Shown piece by piece: positions 34,426-44,008 of a stretch of DNA of 64,000 nucleotides; position 1 is the stretch's first letter, and each line of letters begins with the position of its first letter. The stretch lies in the NCBI GenBank assembly GCA_017544805.1, contig JAFYDK010000001.1:25660-89659 (forward strand), read 5' to 3'. The position numbers and the translations under genes were made by a program. The notes under the pieces were generated by a model, which was not told the DNA's origin, did no database searches, and saw nothing but the letters and a program-made list of their open reading frames with translations. The stretch comes from Bacteroidales bacterium (GTDB lineage: Bacteria; Bacteroidota; Bacteroidia; Bacteroidales; UBA3824).

Positions 34426-36507
34426 CTAAAATCTTTCAAAATCCGAATCCTCACCTGAATCTTGCAAATCGATTTTAGCACCTTTGGTTTGCTCCAAAGC
34501 CTTGGTTGTGGTCGGAGAAAGTTCTTTTTGCTCAACTTTCACCCTCGAAGTGCGTTTCTGCGGAACTGTTGAAGCAGGTTTTGTTGCCACTTCCGTTGAA
34601 ATTTTTCCCGTTTGAGGATTATCCTTAGGCTTATCCTCTCTCTGAATTTTCTGTTTAAAACTTGAAGTTTTGTTTTCAAAAACTTTTTTCTCAGAAACAT
34701 TTTCAACATTAAAATAAGCAACAGCTTTTTTCAAAACATCGCATTGCTCTGTCAAATTAGCACTTGTAGAGGCTAATTCTTCCGACGAAGAAGCATAACC
34801 TTGAGTTACTTCGTTAAGGCTCTGAACCGCTGAATTTATTTGACCGATATTTGCAGTCTGTTCGCTTGAAGCGGCCGCAATTTCTCTTACGAGATCGGTT
34901 GTCCTTTCAACATCAGGAACAATATCTTTCAACAACATACCGGCATTTTCCGAAATTTGAACGCCGTCTTTGCTGACTTTATCAATTTCGGCAGCTGCTT
35001 TAGCACTTCTTTCGGCAAGTTTTCTGACCTCAGCGGCAACAACGGCAAAACCTTTGCCCTGCTCCCCTGCCCTTGCAGCCTCAACAGCAGCGTTAAGAGC
35101 AAGAATATTCGTCTGAAAGGCAATTTCGTCAATAATTGAAATTTTGTCAGCAATTTCTTTCATCGCCGTCATCGAAAGCGAACTTGCCTCACTACCTTTA
35201 CGAATACCAGAAAGGGTTTTCAAAGCGATTTTTTCAGTTTCGCGGGCATTATCGTTGTTTTGAGAAATAGATGCCGTAATCTCCTCGATAGACGAGCTAA
35301 CCTCCTCTGCTGAAGAGGCTTGATGACCAGCATTATCACTCATCATTTGAGCCGTTTTAGACATTTGGCTCGAACTTGTATAAATATATTCCGTACCCAA
35401 ATTAATTTTTGCAACAATATCACGCAGTTTTTTCGACATCATATTAACAATCTCAGCAATTCTTCCAATCTCGTCTTGACTGTCAATATCAACACGAGTA
35501 TTCAAATCGCCGTCGCCGATTTTTTCCAAACCGTACATGACTTTTTTAAGAGGAACTACCACATCGCTGGCTATTTTTAAGGCGATAATGATTGACACGA
35601 CAAAGAATATCAAAAACGCAATTACTGCTAATCCTATAAGCGAAGAAACTCTGGAAGCAACATTAGACATAACTTCCTGACTTTTAACGGTTGCCGTATT
35701 AGAAAGACCTTTAGCCAAGCCCAAAACTTTCTGTGAAAATCCAAGCGAAACGCCTTCAATATTTTTGTAACGACCAAACATTACGTAATATTCTTTTGAA
35801 CCGCTAACATATTGTTGAATAAGCGAAATTAATTTGTCAGCCTCGTTAGAAACACCGTATTGAGAGGAAAAACCTCTGATTTGAGCCATATTACGGCTGA
35901 CTAAAGCAATAGTTTGCTGAACCTTTGCCTGATCTTTCATTAAGCCTTTTGCGTCTTTTATACATTGAACGGTTTCCAAAATCAAAGCAACCCGTTGAGC
36001 AGCATTTTTGTCGGAGGCAGCAATTACTTTGTCCTTTATATAAAACATAATTTTATAAAATTCCTCCTTCAATTGCTCCAAATCAGCATACTTTAAATCC
36101 ATTTTACGAATCAACTCATTGACTTCCAAGAGTTTAGTTTCGTATACTTGAAGATTATAACCGGCAGAATCCAAAGCGTTTTTTTCCCCTGGTGCTACAG
36201 CCTTAGTTTTAAGCTCCTCTACTTGTTTTTTTGCGGTCTCAAGATTGACTTTCGCATTTTCAAATTCCACATTATCATGCGAGGCAATATACCCACGGAA
36301 ATGAAACATACACATAATCGTTGACTCGTTAAGACCGTGAATCAACGTATTTTTTGGTACGTTATTTTCCGTAATATTGACAATGGTATTTTTAATTTTG
36401 ATAGTAGTTGATACCGGAAGTAAATAACTCACGGCCATAAGCAAGATCAAAAAACCAATTCCAAACAAAAGTTTTTTTCTAAGCGGTAAATTCTTAAAGT
36501 TGAACAT
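34426..36507 (-). CDS. Methyl-accepting chemotaxis protein
   Basis: A 693-residue chemoreceptor. A membrane helix at about 10-30, a helical-bundle sensor outside (about 35-285), a second helix at about 289-310, a HAMP domain ([20 protein letters not shown]) and the signalling hairpin with the conserved tip [20 protein letters not shown]. After a Lys/Pro-rich linker of about 85 residues it ends in DFERF, which fits the x-aromatic-x-x-aromatic tether for CheR. An in-frame start 40 residues upstream (36627) would put a basic aromatic stretch ahead of the first helix; the ATG at 36507 ([12 protein letters not shown]) is preferred. No che genes are in the window. Confidence 0.9.
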   Translation of the reverse strand: MFNFKNLPLRKKLLFGIGFLILLMAVSYLLPVSTTIKIKNTIVNITENNVPKNTLIHGLNESTIMCMFHFRGYIASHDNVEFENAKVNLETAKKQVEELKTKAVAPGEKNALDSAGYNLQVYETKLLEVNELIRKMDLKYADLEQLKEEFYKIMFYIKDKVIAASDKNAAQRVALILETVQCIKDAKGLMKDQAKVQQTIALVSRNMAQIRGFSSQYGVSNEADKLISLIQQYVSGSKEYYVMFGRYKNIEGVSLGFSQKVLGLAKGLSNTATVKSQEVMSNVASRVSSLIGLAVIAFLIFFVVSIIIALKIASDVVVPLKKVMYGLEKIGDGDLNTRVDIDSQDEIGRIAEIVNMMSKKLRDIVAKINLGTEYIYTSSSQMSKTAQMMSDNAGHQASSAEEVSSSIEEITASISQNNDNARETEKIALKTLSGIRKGSEASSLSMTAMKEIADKISIIDEIAFQTNILALNAAVEAARAGEQGKGFAVVAAEVRKLAERSAKAAAEIDKVSKDGVQISENAGMLLKDIVPDVERTTDLVREIAAASSEQTANIGQINSAVQSLNEVTQGYASSSEELASTSANLTEQCDVLKKAVAYFNVENVSEKKVFENKTSSFKQKIQREDKPKDNPQTGKISTEVATKPASTVPQKRTSRVKVEQKELSPTTTKALEQTKGAKIDLQDSGEDSDFERF

Positions 36508-36658
36508 AGTGTATTTTTTTATGCTTATTATATTTTTCTTGATAATTCCAAAAACTAATTTCTTATACGAAAAAAGCGGAAAAAAGTTTCTATAAAAACA
36601 GAAAAAATTATGCCAAAAAACTTTCACTCGGAAATTAAGGAAATAATTGTCAATTTTT

Positions 36659-36691
36659 TTTGTAAAATTTAAAATTATTTATATAACTTTG
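36659..36691 (+). promoter_or_regulatory. Promoter for the FtsE-like gene
   Basis: TTTG at 36659-36662, 21 bases, TAACTTTG at 36684-36691, 21 bases before the ATG at 36713. This location excludes a longer upstream frame as coding. Confidence 0.68.
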
Positions 36692-36712
36692 CAAACTCAA
36701 AGATTAAAAACG

Positions 36713-37384
36713 ATGGAAAACAAAAAAGCGTTAGTTGAATATTCCGGTGTAGAAATAGAACGCTCCGGGCAGACAATCATTTCGGATGTAAACTTCCAAC
36801 TATTTGAATCAGAGCTGATTACAATAGACGGGAGCATAGGTAGCGGCAAGACATCGCTATTCAAAACTCTTTACGCCGATTTGCCGATTAAAAAAGGCAG
36901 TGCAAGGGTTTTGGACTTTGAACTCAACGGCATCCCGGAAAGAAAAATTTCAAAACTCCGTCGCAGAATGGGAATCATTTTTCAAGATTATCAACTTTTT
37001 GACACAAAAACAGTCAGCGGCAATCTTGAATTTGTAATAGATTCGTTAGGTTTCAAAACGCCGTGTCCGAGAGAGGAATATATCAACAACGTGTTAGGAA
37101 AAGTCGGAATCATAGGCAAAGCGGGTAGTTTTACACACATGCTTTCGGGCGGAGAGCGTCAAAGCGTTGCAATTGCGCGGGCTATTGTTTGCAAGCCTGA
37201 AATCATTATCGCTGACGAGCCGACAGGAAATCTTGACGAACAATCAGCAAGACATATTGCAAAACTACTTTACTCTCTCTCTCAAGAAGGCACTTCGGTA
37301 ATCGTTGCAACACACGACGGCGATGTTTTTAAAGAGTTTCAACACAGAGAGTTACACGTAGAAAATGGCAAATTAATAAGCTAA
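36713..37384 (+). CDS. ftsE: FtsE-like ABC transporter ATPase
   Basis: A 223-residue ATP-binding subunit. Walker A GSIGSGKT (40-47), Q-loop IIFQDYQLF, signature LSGGERQSVAIARAI, Walker B IIIADEPTGNLD and H-loop VATHD are intact. The stretch SLFKTLYADLP and the overall order match Bacteroidota FtsE, which with FtsX controls cell-wall hydrolases at division. No ftsX permease is next to it. LolD/MacB-type ATPase is the alternative. Start at 36713 because the longer reading overlaps the promoter. Confidence 0.8.
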   Translation: MENKKALVEYSGVEIERSGQTIISDVNFQLFESELITIDGSIGSGKTSLFKTLYADLPIKKGSARVLDFELNGIPERKISKLRRRMGIIFQDYQLFDTKTVSGNLEFVIDSLGFKTPCPREEYINNVLGKVGIIGKAGSFTHMLSGGERQSVAIARAIVCKPEIIIADEPTGNLDEQSARHIAKLLYSLSQEGTSVIVATHDGDVFKEFQHRELHVENGKLIS

Positions 37385-37412
37385 TTTTTTATTATTTTCA
37401 TACAATTAACAT

Positions 37413-37448
37413 AAAAAAATAACCGTTCTTCCGAACGGTTATTTTTTT
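37413..37448. terminator. Bidirectional terminator after the FtsE-like gene
   Basis: AACCGTTC (37421-37428) and GAACGGTT (37433-37440) pair around a TTCC loop, extended on both sides by an A run and a T run, giving a long stem that works on either strand. It also serves the convergent gene that ends at 37448. Confidence 0.9.
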
Positions 37449-39499
37449 TATCCTTGTGCCGGTAAATCATCGCCTTCCGGCTCTCCGTCAGGGAGTTGCT
37501 GTTTGACAAATTGTTCATCTTGATGTTGTTCAAATGAGGGTTCGCCTTCAAGAGCGTCCTCTGAAACTACTTCTGTCTGTTCCATTTGAGAATTATTTAA
37601 TTGGTTATCGTCATCGTCCTGCAAGCCGGTATAAATTTTAATTATTTTCGGCTCTTTTCTCTCCTGAGCATCCGAAGAATTTTCTTCCTCAGTCGTAGTA
37701 GCTGTTGTGGTGGTCGTGGTAGTAGTCGTGGTTACGGTTGTAACAATATCATCCTCGTCTTCATCAAGTGAGATATTAGCACCCATAGCCGTATCTATTT
37801 CAAAATCAGGCGTTTCCTCTCCGTCCGACTCAACATAATCATCTTGTTCGTCAGGATTATAACCCGGAAGTTCTTCCTCCTCGGTCTCCTCAACTACTGC
37901 TTTTGAATCCTCGTGATTATCATAATATTGCTCCAATAAATTCTCATCAACCTCATCCGATTGAAAATCACTTTGATCATCATCGTCCTCTGTTTCTTTC
38001 GTCTCTTCAACAAGAATTTGGGTTTTCTCATCTGAAACTTCTTGCTCTTCATCAGATTTCTTTTGCTCCTGATCTTCAGAAACTTTTTCTTCCATCACAA
38101 TAGTTTCAGATGAATTATTCTCAAGATTTTCAGATGAATATTCTTCTTGAGCCGAAGTATTTTCAATAGTTTCAGAAGTGTTTTCAACTATTTCAGAAGT
38201 GTTTTCAATAGTTTCAGAAGAATTTTCAACAGTTTCAGAAGAATTTTCAATAGTTTCAGAAGAATTCTCAACAGTCTTTGAAGAATTTTCTTCGGGCTCG
38301 ATTTTTTCACCCATTAAAGGATCTGAATCCTCCTTAGGGACTGTTGTAGTCGTTGTCGTAACGGTCGTAAAAGTATCTCCAGAATCGTTAATAACAACAG
38401 TTTCGGTTGTCGTAGTAGTCGTTGTTTGGGGTTCGGGTTCTACCTTAACAATAAGATTATCGTATTCAGGCTCTTTTTCGTCCGAAGTATCTTCCTTTTT
38501 AACGTCATCGTTTGAAATTTCAACAATGATTTTATCAGCCTCCAAATCCTTAGAAATCAAAGTCGCCGTATCATCTATAACCTCTTGAGTTGTAACGGTT
38601 TGAGTCGTTTCTTCAACGGTTCTAAGAATTTCCAAATCAAAACTTGAAACTTTTACGTAATCATCAGCATACATTTCAAACTGACTCGAAAGCGACCAAA
38701 TGCGGTACCAAATTCTCAAAACAATGAAAAACTGCTGAACGAAAAACATAATTATCAGTCCCCATGTTGAAGCCGTACCGATTTTGTCAAAAGTCATTTT
38801 ATAAAGAACAAGCGTAAAAAACGGAACAACCAAAAGCAATGCGTACAAGAAATAAGTTTTAACAAAATTGTTGAAAACATATTTCACGGCTTTTCCGATA
38901 GCTTTTAAAACTCTGTGAGTTTCAGCCATTTCCATATAAAATTTGGCATAATCCGAAATCATCAAAAGCAAAACAACAACGCAAGCATAAATAAATGCCG
39001 CAATCGAATACGCCCAATACAAAGGACCTTCCGAGGTGATATTGCCGAACAACTGCAAAAGTAAAGATGCTAATCCGAAAAGAACGAAAAACATCACTAT
39101 TTGAGCAAGAATCATTAAAATATCACAAAGCAAAAACCTCAAAAAATTAACGCCCGCACCCGAAAAAAACGTTGTCGTAGTGTAGTCCTCCTTGTTGAAA
39201 CAACGTATAATCCCGCCGACAAAAAATATCATTATCAGCCAGTAAACAAACACCGTAAACACGCCTTGATGAAAAATAGAATCCAAATTCCAAGAATGAA
39301 AATTCATCAATTCGGTAAAAGCCGTCCAATCAAGCGTTTTGGAAATTATGCTTGAAGAACTCGCCGACTGAAACGAAAAGAAAAACGGCAATGCCAACGA
39401 TAATCCCAAAAGCAAACAAATTGCGTAAATCAGAAAAATCATTTTCGGCCTGCGCAACGAATTTCTAAAACCTGAAGAATATGCCTTTAATATATTCAT
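37448..39499 (-). CDS. Polytopic membrane protein with a long acidic, Thr/Glu-repeat tail
   Basis: A 683-residue protein in two halves. Residues 1-275 hold about six membrane helices with a short basic N-terminus (FRNSLRRPK). Residues 300-683 are low complexity: Asp/Glu-rich with runs of Thr, and six tandem heptads of the type ENSSETI (encoded by 21-base repeats at 38160-38285). The tail is probably cytoplasmic or disordered. The helical half resembles the DUF975/GDPD-type membrane domains only in overall character. No catalytic motif. Function unknown; a membrane scaffold is a guess. Confidence 0.7.
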   Translation of the reverse strand: MNILKAYSSGFRNSLRRPKMIFLIYAICLLLGLSLALPFFFSFQSASSSSIISKTLDWTAFTELMNFHSWNLDSIFHQGVFTVFVYWLIMIFFVGGIIRCFNKEDYTTTTFFSGAGVNFLRFLLCDILMILAQIVMFFVLFGLASLLLQLFGNITSEGPLYWAYSIAAFIYACVVVLLLMISDYAKFYMEMAETHRVLKAIGKAVKYVFNNFVKTYFLYALLLVVPFFTLVLYKMTFDKIGTASTWGLIIMFFVQQFFIVLRIWYRIWSLSSQFEMYADDYVKVSSFDLEILRTVEETTQTVTTQEVIDDTATLISKDLEADKIIVEISNDDVKKEDTSDEKEPEYDNLIVKVEPEPQTTTTTTTETVVINDSGDTFTTVTTTTTTVPKEDSDPLMGEKIEPEENSSKTVENSSETIENSSETVENSSETIENTSEIVENTSETIENTSAQEEYSSENLENNSSETIVMEEKVSEDQEQKKSDEEQEVSDEKTQILVEETKETEDDDDQSDFQSDEVDENLLEQYYDNHEDSKAVVEETEEEELPGYNPDEQDDYVESDGEETPDFEIDTAMGANISLDEDEDDIVTTVTTTTTTTTTTATTTEEENSSDAQERKEPKIIKIYTGLQDDDDNQLNNSQMEQTEVVSEDALEGEPSFEQHQDEQFVKQQLPDGEPEGDDLPAQG
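38160..38285. repeat. Six tandem 21-base repeats inside a coding region
   Basis: Units begin at 38160, 38181, 38202, 38223, 38244 and 38265, with consensus TTTTCAAtAGTTTCAGAAGAA. Units differ mainly at two positions, and the last is more diverged. Read leftward they encode heptads SETIEN/SETVEN. The repeat length is a multiple of three, so changes in copy number would keep the frame. Confidence 0.9.
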
Positions 39500-39535
39500 T
39501 TTTTTATTCTAATTTTTTTAGTCGGTTAATAAATT

Positions 39536-41527
39536 TTAAGCAAAGAAAAATACTGTTTGGAAAACGTTTTCTACCCAAAACAAAAATTTTGAAGCGTATT
39601 TCCAAATCGGGTTTTGCGAATCGGATTCGTAACTTATTGAATTGTTAATCAAATCAATATCACAACGGATTTTGTTTTTCGGGTCGATTTGAGCAGAAAC
39701 TACGCTGCTGTTTTTGGTAAACGAAAATTCCTTGCAACGACCTTTACCGTCCCATTTTACGATTTCCTCATCGCCGTTCTTAAACCTTACCAATATCTCA
39801 ACCGGCATTACCATCGTACCCATTCTCTGAACAAAAACCGATGATTTTATCACACTTTCGCCGTCCTCGCGTCCTAAAATTTTGTCAATTCCACTGTCAA
39901 AAAAGCCTTTCTGAGATTCCTTAACAACGGTATTAACTATTTTTGTAAGTTTATAATCACAAACCTCGTCGGTTAAAAACGCACTTTTGAAAAACCAATT
40001 CAAATTATCTCCTAAATCAGAATTTTTAATTTCGCTGACTTTTTTGTTGATAACACCGTAAAAATCATTTGCTGAAGGATGAGAATATTTGAATCTTTCA
40101 TAATAATCTTTCATCGCTGCGTTAAAATTATCCTCGCCCAACATACCTTTCAATGTTTGCAACATCGTAGCGGGTTTGTTGTAAGCCATCAACTGATAAG
40201 TATGTGAAGGATAACGCCATACATAATTATTAATAGTAGAAATTGCGGGATTATAAGACTGAGTATATCCGAGCCTTATTTTTTCAGAGGCGTTTTTCTT
40301 AAAGCCTAAGAAATTGAAGTCAGAACCCTCACCGAAATAAGCGTCCAAAATTTCACCCTCGTAAAAATATGTGATTCCCTCGTCAAGCCAAGCCTCTTCA
40401 AACTCGTTGCTTGCAACTGCTGCCATAAAATAATTATGTACAAACTCGTGAACAGCAACGCTTTCAGCCTCATGTATTCCGTCAATACGATTTGTATGAA
40501 CGGTTATAAACATCGGATATTCCATTCCGGCAGCACCACGTGCATAAAAAGGACAATCAGCAAGCGTAATTTGAGGATAAGGATATTCGCCGACATTTTT
40601 CTGCATATACTCCATTGCAAATTTTACGGCGTTAATATAACGCTCCGCATCAGAGGAATGTTCGGGCATATACAAAAGTTTGATACCTTTATTATTATAA
40701 GTATCAAGCATAACCTTGTAAGCAGGCGATGCCGTCCATGCAAAATCAATCACGTCGTTAGCGAAAAACTTGTAAGTCTTTGTACCATCGCCGAGTGTGG
40801 CATTATAAGTTTCAACGCCGGTTGCTCCGACAACGTATTTTTCGGGAACGTTAATCGAGACTTCATACGTGCCGAAATCAGCATAAAACTCCGAATCAAA
40901 ATGAAATTCATGACAATTCCAACCAGCAGTCTTACGACCTCTCATGCCCTTAGGCTCGTAAACCGCAATTTTTGGAAACCACTGTCCGACCATAAAAAAG
41001 TCTCCCCTTTCATAACCAGTTCTCTTTAAGATTTTCGGTAATTTTGAAAGAAACGAAACACTGATTTGAATTTGACCGCCGGGGACAACACCCTTTGGCA
41101 AAGCCACTTTCATAACCGTCTGATCGTCCTCGTTGTTGGTATCGGGGTGAACATATTTCAAATCAGGTGTCAAGGGATCGCCCTCCAATGTCGTCATTCT
41201 TAAAATATCAATGTATCCCCAATCAGAATCCGAAAAATCTTCGCTCAAATTATAACCGTATTCCCTCGCACTTTCTAAGAAAAAAGTACTCTTGGAATTT
41301 TTAAAAGCATTAAGATAAGTGTGGAACATAAGCTCCGAAACCGTATCCCTTGTATTATTTTTCCACGTAATAATCTCCGTAGCGGAAATCATTTTAGCCT
41401 CTGTATCAAGTTTAGCATCTATTTTGTAAGATGCGATTTGCTCAGTTCTGTTCTCCAAAACCAAATCCTGAGCCGAACAAACAATACAGCTCAAACATAA
41501 AAGCGAAGAAATTATGATTTTTCTCAT
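39536..41527 (-). CDS. M1-family zinc metallopeptidase
   Basis: A 663-residue exported aminopeptidase-like protein. Signal peptide 1-19 (cut after CSA). An N-terminal beta domain is followed by the catalytic block HEFVH near 356 with the third zinc ligand Glu 18 residues later (DEGITYFYEGE). The exopeptidase GAMEN motif reads GAAGMEYP, common in Bacteroidota M1 proteins. The later part has the Tyr region and a beta-rich C-terminus. It probably trims peptides in the periplasm for amino acid use. Transcribed alone leftward. Confidence 0.88.
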   Translation of the reverse strand: MRKIIISSLLCLSCIVCSAQDLVLENRTEQIASYKIDAKLDTEAKMISATEIITWKNNTRDTVSELMFHTYLNAFKNSKSTFFLESAREYGYNLSEDFSDSDWGYIDILRMTTLEGDPLTPDLKYVHPDTNNEDDQTVMKVALPKGVVPGGQIQISVSFLSKLPKILKRTGYERGDFFMVGQWFPKIAVYEPKGMRGRKTAGWNCHEFHFDSEFYADFGTYEVSINVPEKYVVGATGVETYNATLGDGTKTYKFFANDVIDFAWTASPAYKVMLDTYNNKGIKLLYMPEHSSDAERYINAVKFAMEYMQKNVGEYPYPQITLADCPFYARGAAGMEYPMFITVHTNRIDGIHEAESVAVHEFVHNYFMAAVASNEFEEAWLDEGITYFYEGEILDAYFGEGSDFNFLGFKKNASEKIRLGYTQSYNPAISTINNYVWRYPSHTYQLMAYNKPATMLQTLKGMLGEDNFNAAMKDYYERFKYSHPSANDFYGVINKKVSEIKNSDLGDNLNWFFKSAFLTDEVCDYKLTKIVNTVVKESQKGFFDSGIDKILGREDGESVIKSSVFVQRMGTMVMPVEILVRFKNGDEEIVKWDGKGRCKEFSFTKNSSVVSAQIDPKNKIRCDIDLINNSISYESDSQNPIWKYASKFLFWVENVFQTVFFFA

Positions 41528-41573
41528 ATATTTAAAATTGTCTTTTTTTATAATTTAACGGCAATAATGTTAA

Positions 41574-41597
41574 AATTTTACATAAAAAAGTAAAATT
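41574..41597. other. AT-rich dyad upstream of the M1 peptidase gene
   Basis: AATTTTAC and GTAAAATT are inverted 8-base arms eight bases apart, about 47-70 bases before the start at 41527. It could be an operator or chance in AT-rich DNA. Confidence 0.25.
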
Positions 41598-41732
41598 AAA
41601 ATTATCGTTTATCCCATGTCGTTTTCAAAAAGTAAAAGTAATACCTTTAAATGAAACTACCAAAATTTTTTTTATCGAAAATAAATAATAATTTTTTTCA
41701 CATTTTTTTTTAGAAAAGTAATAATTAAAATT

Positions 41733-41740
41733 TATCTTTG
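41733..41740 (+). promoter_or_regulatory. Probable -7 element for the small membrane protein-mgtC-adh operon
   Basis: TATCTTTG, a perfect TAnnTTTG box, 32 bases before the start at 41773. No Mg-responsive leader structure is recognisable. Confidence 0.6.
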
Positions 41741-41772
41741 TGCGGTATTTATAAAAAAAGTGATTTAAGATT

Positions 41773-42153
41773 ATGAATAATATTTTACCGACAACTTTCA
41801 ACGTTTTGTATGTCTTTGCAGGCATGGTTCTTTTGGAATTTATCATTTTTTTGATAATGTCAGCCAAAAAGAAATTGAATGTAATAAGAATATTTTTTGC
41901 CGTTTTGAGCGGAAACGCTTTCACGACAGTTTTAAATCTTTTCGTTCCCGAAGGCAGTTCCACATTCGGGTATCTGACATGGTTTATAATAGCATTTTTG
42001 ATGGCAATTGCAGCTGAATGGCTGATTTACATTGCTTATTTCAACGATAGGGAAAACCGCCTTTCAAAGACCGGATTTCTTTGGATTTCAATAGTTTGTA
42101 ACTTAGTTACGTTTTCGATTCTTTATCTTTTGAAACAATATTCTCTGCTTTAA
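41773..42153 (+). CDS. Small four-helix integral membrane protein
   Basis: A 126-residue protein, almost all hydrophobic, with about four membrane helices (12-32, 38-58, 68-90, 100-122) and short loops. No family is recognised. Its stop lies one base before the mgtC start, so it is translated with mgtC and may assist it or share a role in the membrane. Start is the first ATG after the promoter. Confidence 0.72.
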   Translation: MNNILPTTFNVLYVFAGMVLLEFIIFLIMSAKKKLNVIRIFFAVLSGNAFTTVLNLFVPEGSSTFGYLTWFIIAFLMAIAAEWLIYIAYFNDRENRLSKTGFLWISIVCNLVTFSILYLLKQYSLL

Positions 42154-42154
42154 G

Positions 42155-42811
42155 ATGACAGAATTAGACATTCAGTTGTTTTTAAGACTTTTGGAAGCTT
42201 CTATTTTGGGCGGAATTATCGGTCTTGAAAGGGAGTACAGATCTAAAGTTGCAGGTTTCAGAACGCATTTTTTGGTTGCGCTGGGAAGTGCACTTTTTAT
42301 GATTATATCCATATACGGCTTTGACAACGAGAATGTTACGTATGACGCATCAAGAGTTGCCGCACAAATTGTATCAGGAATAGGTTTTATAGGTGCGGGA
42401 GCGATAATTTTTCAAAAACACGCTGTAAGAGGTTTAACAACAGCGGCAGGACTTTGGGTAACGGCAGCAATCGGAGTTTGCGCCGGCTCCGGGAGATTTT
42501 TTCTTGCCGCAGCCTCAACGGTAATGGTTCTTTTAAGCCTTGAAACATTGAATTTCGTTTTGTCAAAACTTGGTAAAAAAATTGTATCGCTCAGTATTTC
42601 AGCACATTCTAAAAACGAAATCAACTCTATTTTGCAGAACTTAAAAAATTCAGGTTTTGAAGTTGATACTTATAACATGGAACTCAAACGCAAGAGCGAC
42701 GGCGATGTATACGTCCTTACAATGGAGGTAAAAGTAAAACGTAAAGAATACGAACGAAAAGTTACCGAATTGTTTGCTAATTTCGACGAAGTTTCAATTG
42801 ACACTATATAA
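42155..42811 (+). CDS. MgtC/SapB-family membrane protein
   Basis: A 218-residue protein. The first about 130 residues carry about four or five helices with the conserved blocks LGGIIGLEREYRSKVAGFRTH, VSGIGFIGAGAII and GLTTAAGLWVTAAIG. The last about 75 residues form a soluble ACT-like domain. MgtC helps growth in low magnesium and modulates the F-ATPase in pathogens; homologs in free-living bacteria are mostly uncharacterised. It sits between a small membrane protein and an alcohol dehydrogenase with gaps of one and two bases. Confidence 0.92.
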   Translation: MTELDIQLFLRLLEASILGGIIGLEREYRSKVAGFRTHFLVALGSALFMIISIYGFDNENVTYDASRVAAQIVSGIGFIGAGAIIFQKHAVRGLTTAAGLWVTAAIGVCAGSGRFFLAAASTVMVLLSLETLNFVLSKLGKKIVSLSISAHSKNEINSILQNLKNSGFEVDTYNMELKRKSDGDVYVLTMEVKVKRKEYERKVTELFANFDEVSIDTI

Positions 42812-42813
42812 TT

Positions 42814-43998
42814 ATGATAAATTTTAACTATCACACACCCACAGAAATAGTTTTCGGCCATGAAACTGAAAACCAAACAGCTGCACTCATAAAAAAATAC
42901 GGAGGCAAAAATGTTTTAATTCATTACGGTGGCAAAAGCGCACAAAAACTCGGCATAATTGACAAAGTTACACAACTTTTTTCCAATGAAAACATCAACT
43001 ATACCCTTTTAGGCGGTGTAGTTCCTAATCCAAGGTTGAAAAAAGTAAAAGAAGGTATACAAATTTGCAAAGAAAAAAACATAGATTTCATACTTGCCAT
43101 AGGCGGCGGAAGTGTTATCGACTCTGCTAAAGCAATTGCCTACGGTCTTGATTATCAAGGCGATGTATGGGATTTGTTTGATAATAAAGGCACGGCAAAA
43201 AGTTGCAGACCCGTAGGAGCTATTTTAACAATTCCGGCAGCGGGCAGCGAAATGAGCGACAGTTGCGTTATCACAAAAGAAGAAGGGAACTTAAAACGCG
43301 GTTATAACAACGGGATTTGCCGTTTGAAATTTGCCGTTATGAACCCTGAATTTACGTATTCTCTGCCTCAATATCAAACCTCATGCGGTGCAACGGATAT
43401 AATGATGCACACTATGGAGAGGTATTTCAGCCCCGATACCGACATGGTTTTGACGGACAGAATTGCAGAGGCATTGATGAAAACAGTAAAAGACAGCGTT
43501 TTTGAAGTCTTGAAAAATCCTCAAGATTATAATTCGAGAGCGCAGCTGATGTGGGCATCAAGTCTTTCACACAACGATTTAACGGGTTGCGGAATGAAAC
43601 GCGATTTTGCCACACACAGACTTGAACACGAACTTTCAGCGGAATACGACGTTGCTCACGGAGCCGGTCTTGCTGCTTTGTGGCCGAGTTGGGCAAGATA
43701 CGTAATGAATTGCAACATAGCACGTTTCGTACAATTTGCAGTAAATGTTATGGGTGTTGAAAACGATTTTTCAAACCCCGAAAAAACAGCTTTGAAAGGC
43801 ATAGAGGCAATGGAAAGATTTTATCACGCTATAAAAATGCCTATCAATATTCCTGAACTTTTGGGCAGAAAACTTTCAGAGGAAGAAATTTTGAACATGG
43901 CTCAAAAATGCAGCCGCAATGACACACTCACGCACGGCTCGTTCAAAGTCCTGAAAATGAACGATATGATTGAAATTTACAAAATGGCGAATATTTAA
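42814..43998 (+). CDS. Iron-containing alcohol dehydrogenase (butanol dehydrogenase-like)
   Basis: A 394-residue NAD(P)H-dependent dehydrogenase of the BDH/YqhD branch, reducing aldehydes to alcohols in fermentation or detoxification. GGGSVIDSAKAIAYG binds the cofactor. The metal residues are Asp and His in GATDIMMHTMERY and two His in HRLEHELSAEYDVAHGAGLA. Translation probably continues from mgtC two bases upstream. The last residues (MANI) coincide with a palindrome that gives the convergent LysR gene the same ANI ending. Confidence 0.92.
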   Translation: MINFNYHTPTEIVFGHETENQTAALIKKYGGKNVLIHYGGKSAQKLGIIDKVTQLFSNENINYTLLGGVVPNPRLKKVKEGIQICKEKNIDFILAIGGGSVIDSAKAIAYGLDYQGDVWDLFDNKGTAKSCRPVGAILTIPAAGSEMSDSCVITKEEGNLKRGYNNGICRLKFAVMNPEFTYSLPQYQTSCGATDIMMHTMERYFSPDTDMVLTDRIAEALMKTVKDSVFEVLKNPQDYNSRAQLMWASSLSHNDLTGCGMKRDFATHRLEHELSAEYDVAHGAGLAALWPSWARYVMNCNIARFVQFAVNVMGVENDFSNPEKTALKGIEAMERFYHAIKMPINIPELLGRKLSEEEILNMAQKCSRNDTLTHGSFKVLKMNDMIEIYKMANI

Positions 43999-44008
43999 AT
44001 ATTCGCCA
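43985..44008. repeat. Perfect 24-base palindrome across two convergent stop codons
   Basis: TGGCGAATATTT (43985-43996) is followed without spacer by its exact reverse complement (43997-44008). Both stop codons lie at its centre, overlapping by two bases. Both proteins therefore end in Ala-Asn-Ile. It might also act as a terminator, but there is no loop or T run. Confidence 0.95.

Noticed and set aside
38178..38588. 136-codon frame on the plus strand inside the membrane protein gene
   Set aside because: It is the mirror of the Glu/Ser/Thr repeats (Ser/Val-rich), with no start signals, and is fully explained by the leftward gene.
41529..41772. Magnesium-sensing leader before the mgtC operon
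   Set aside because: The promoter lies only 32 bases before the first gene, leaving no room for a structured leader.
41625..41963. 112-codon minus-strand frame over the promoter and start of the small membrane protein
   Set aside because: Lys/Phe/Asn-rich translation of AT-rich DNA, overlapping a clear promoter and a better gene on the other strand.
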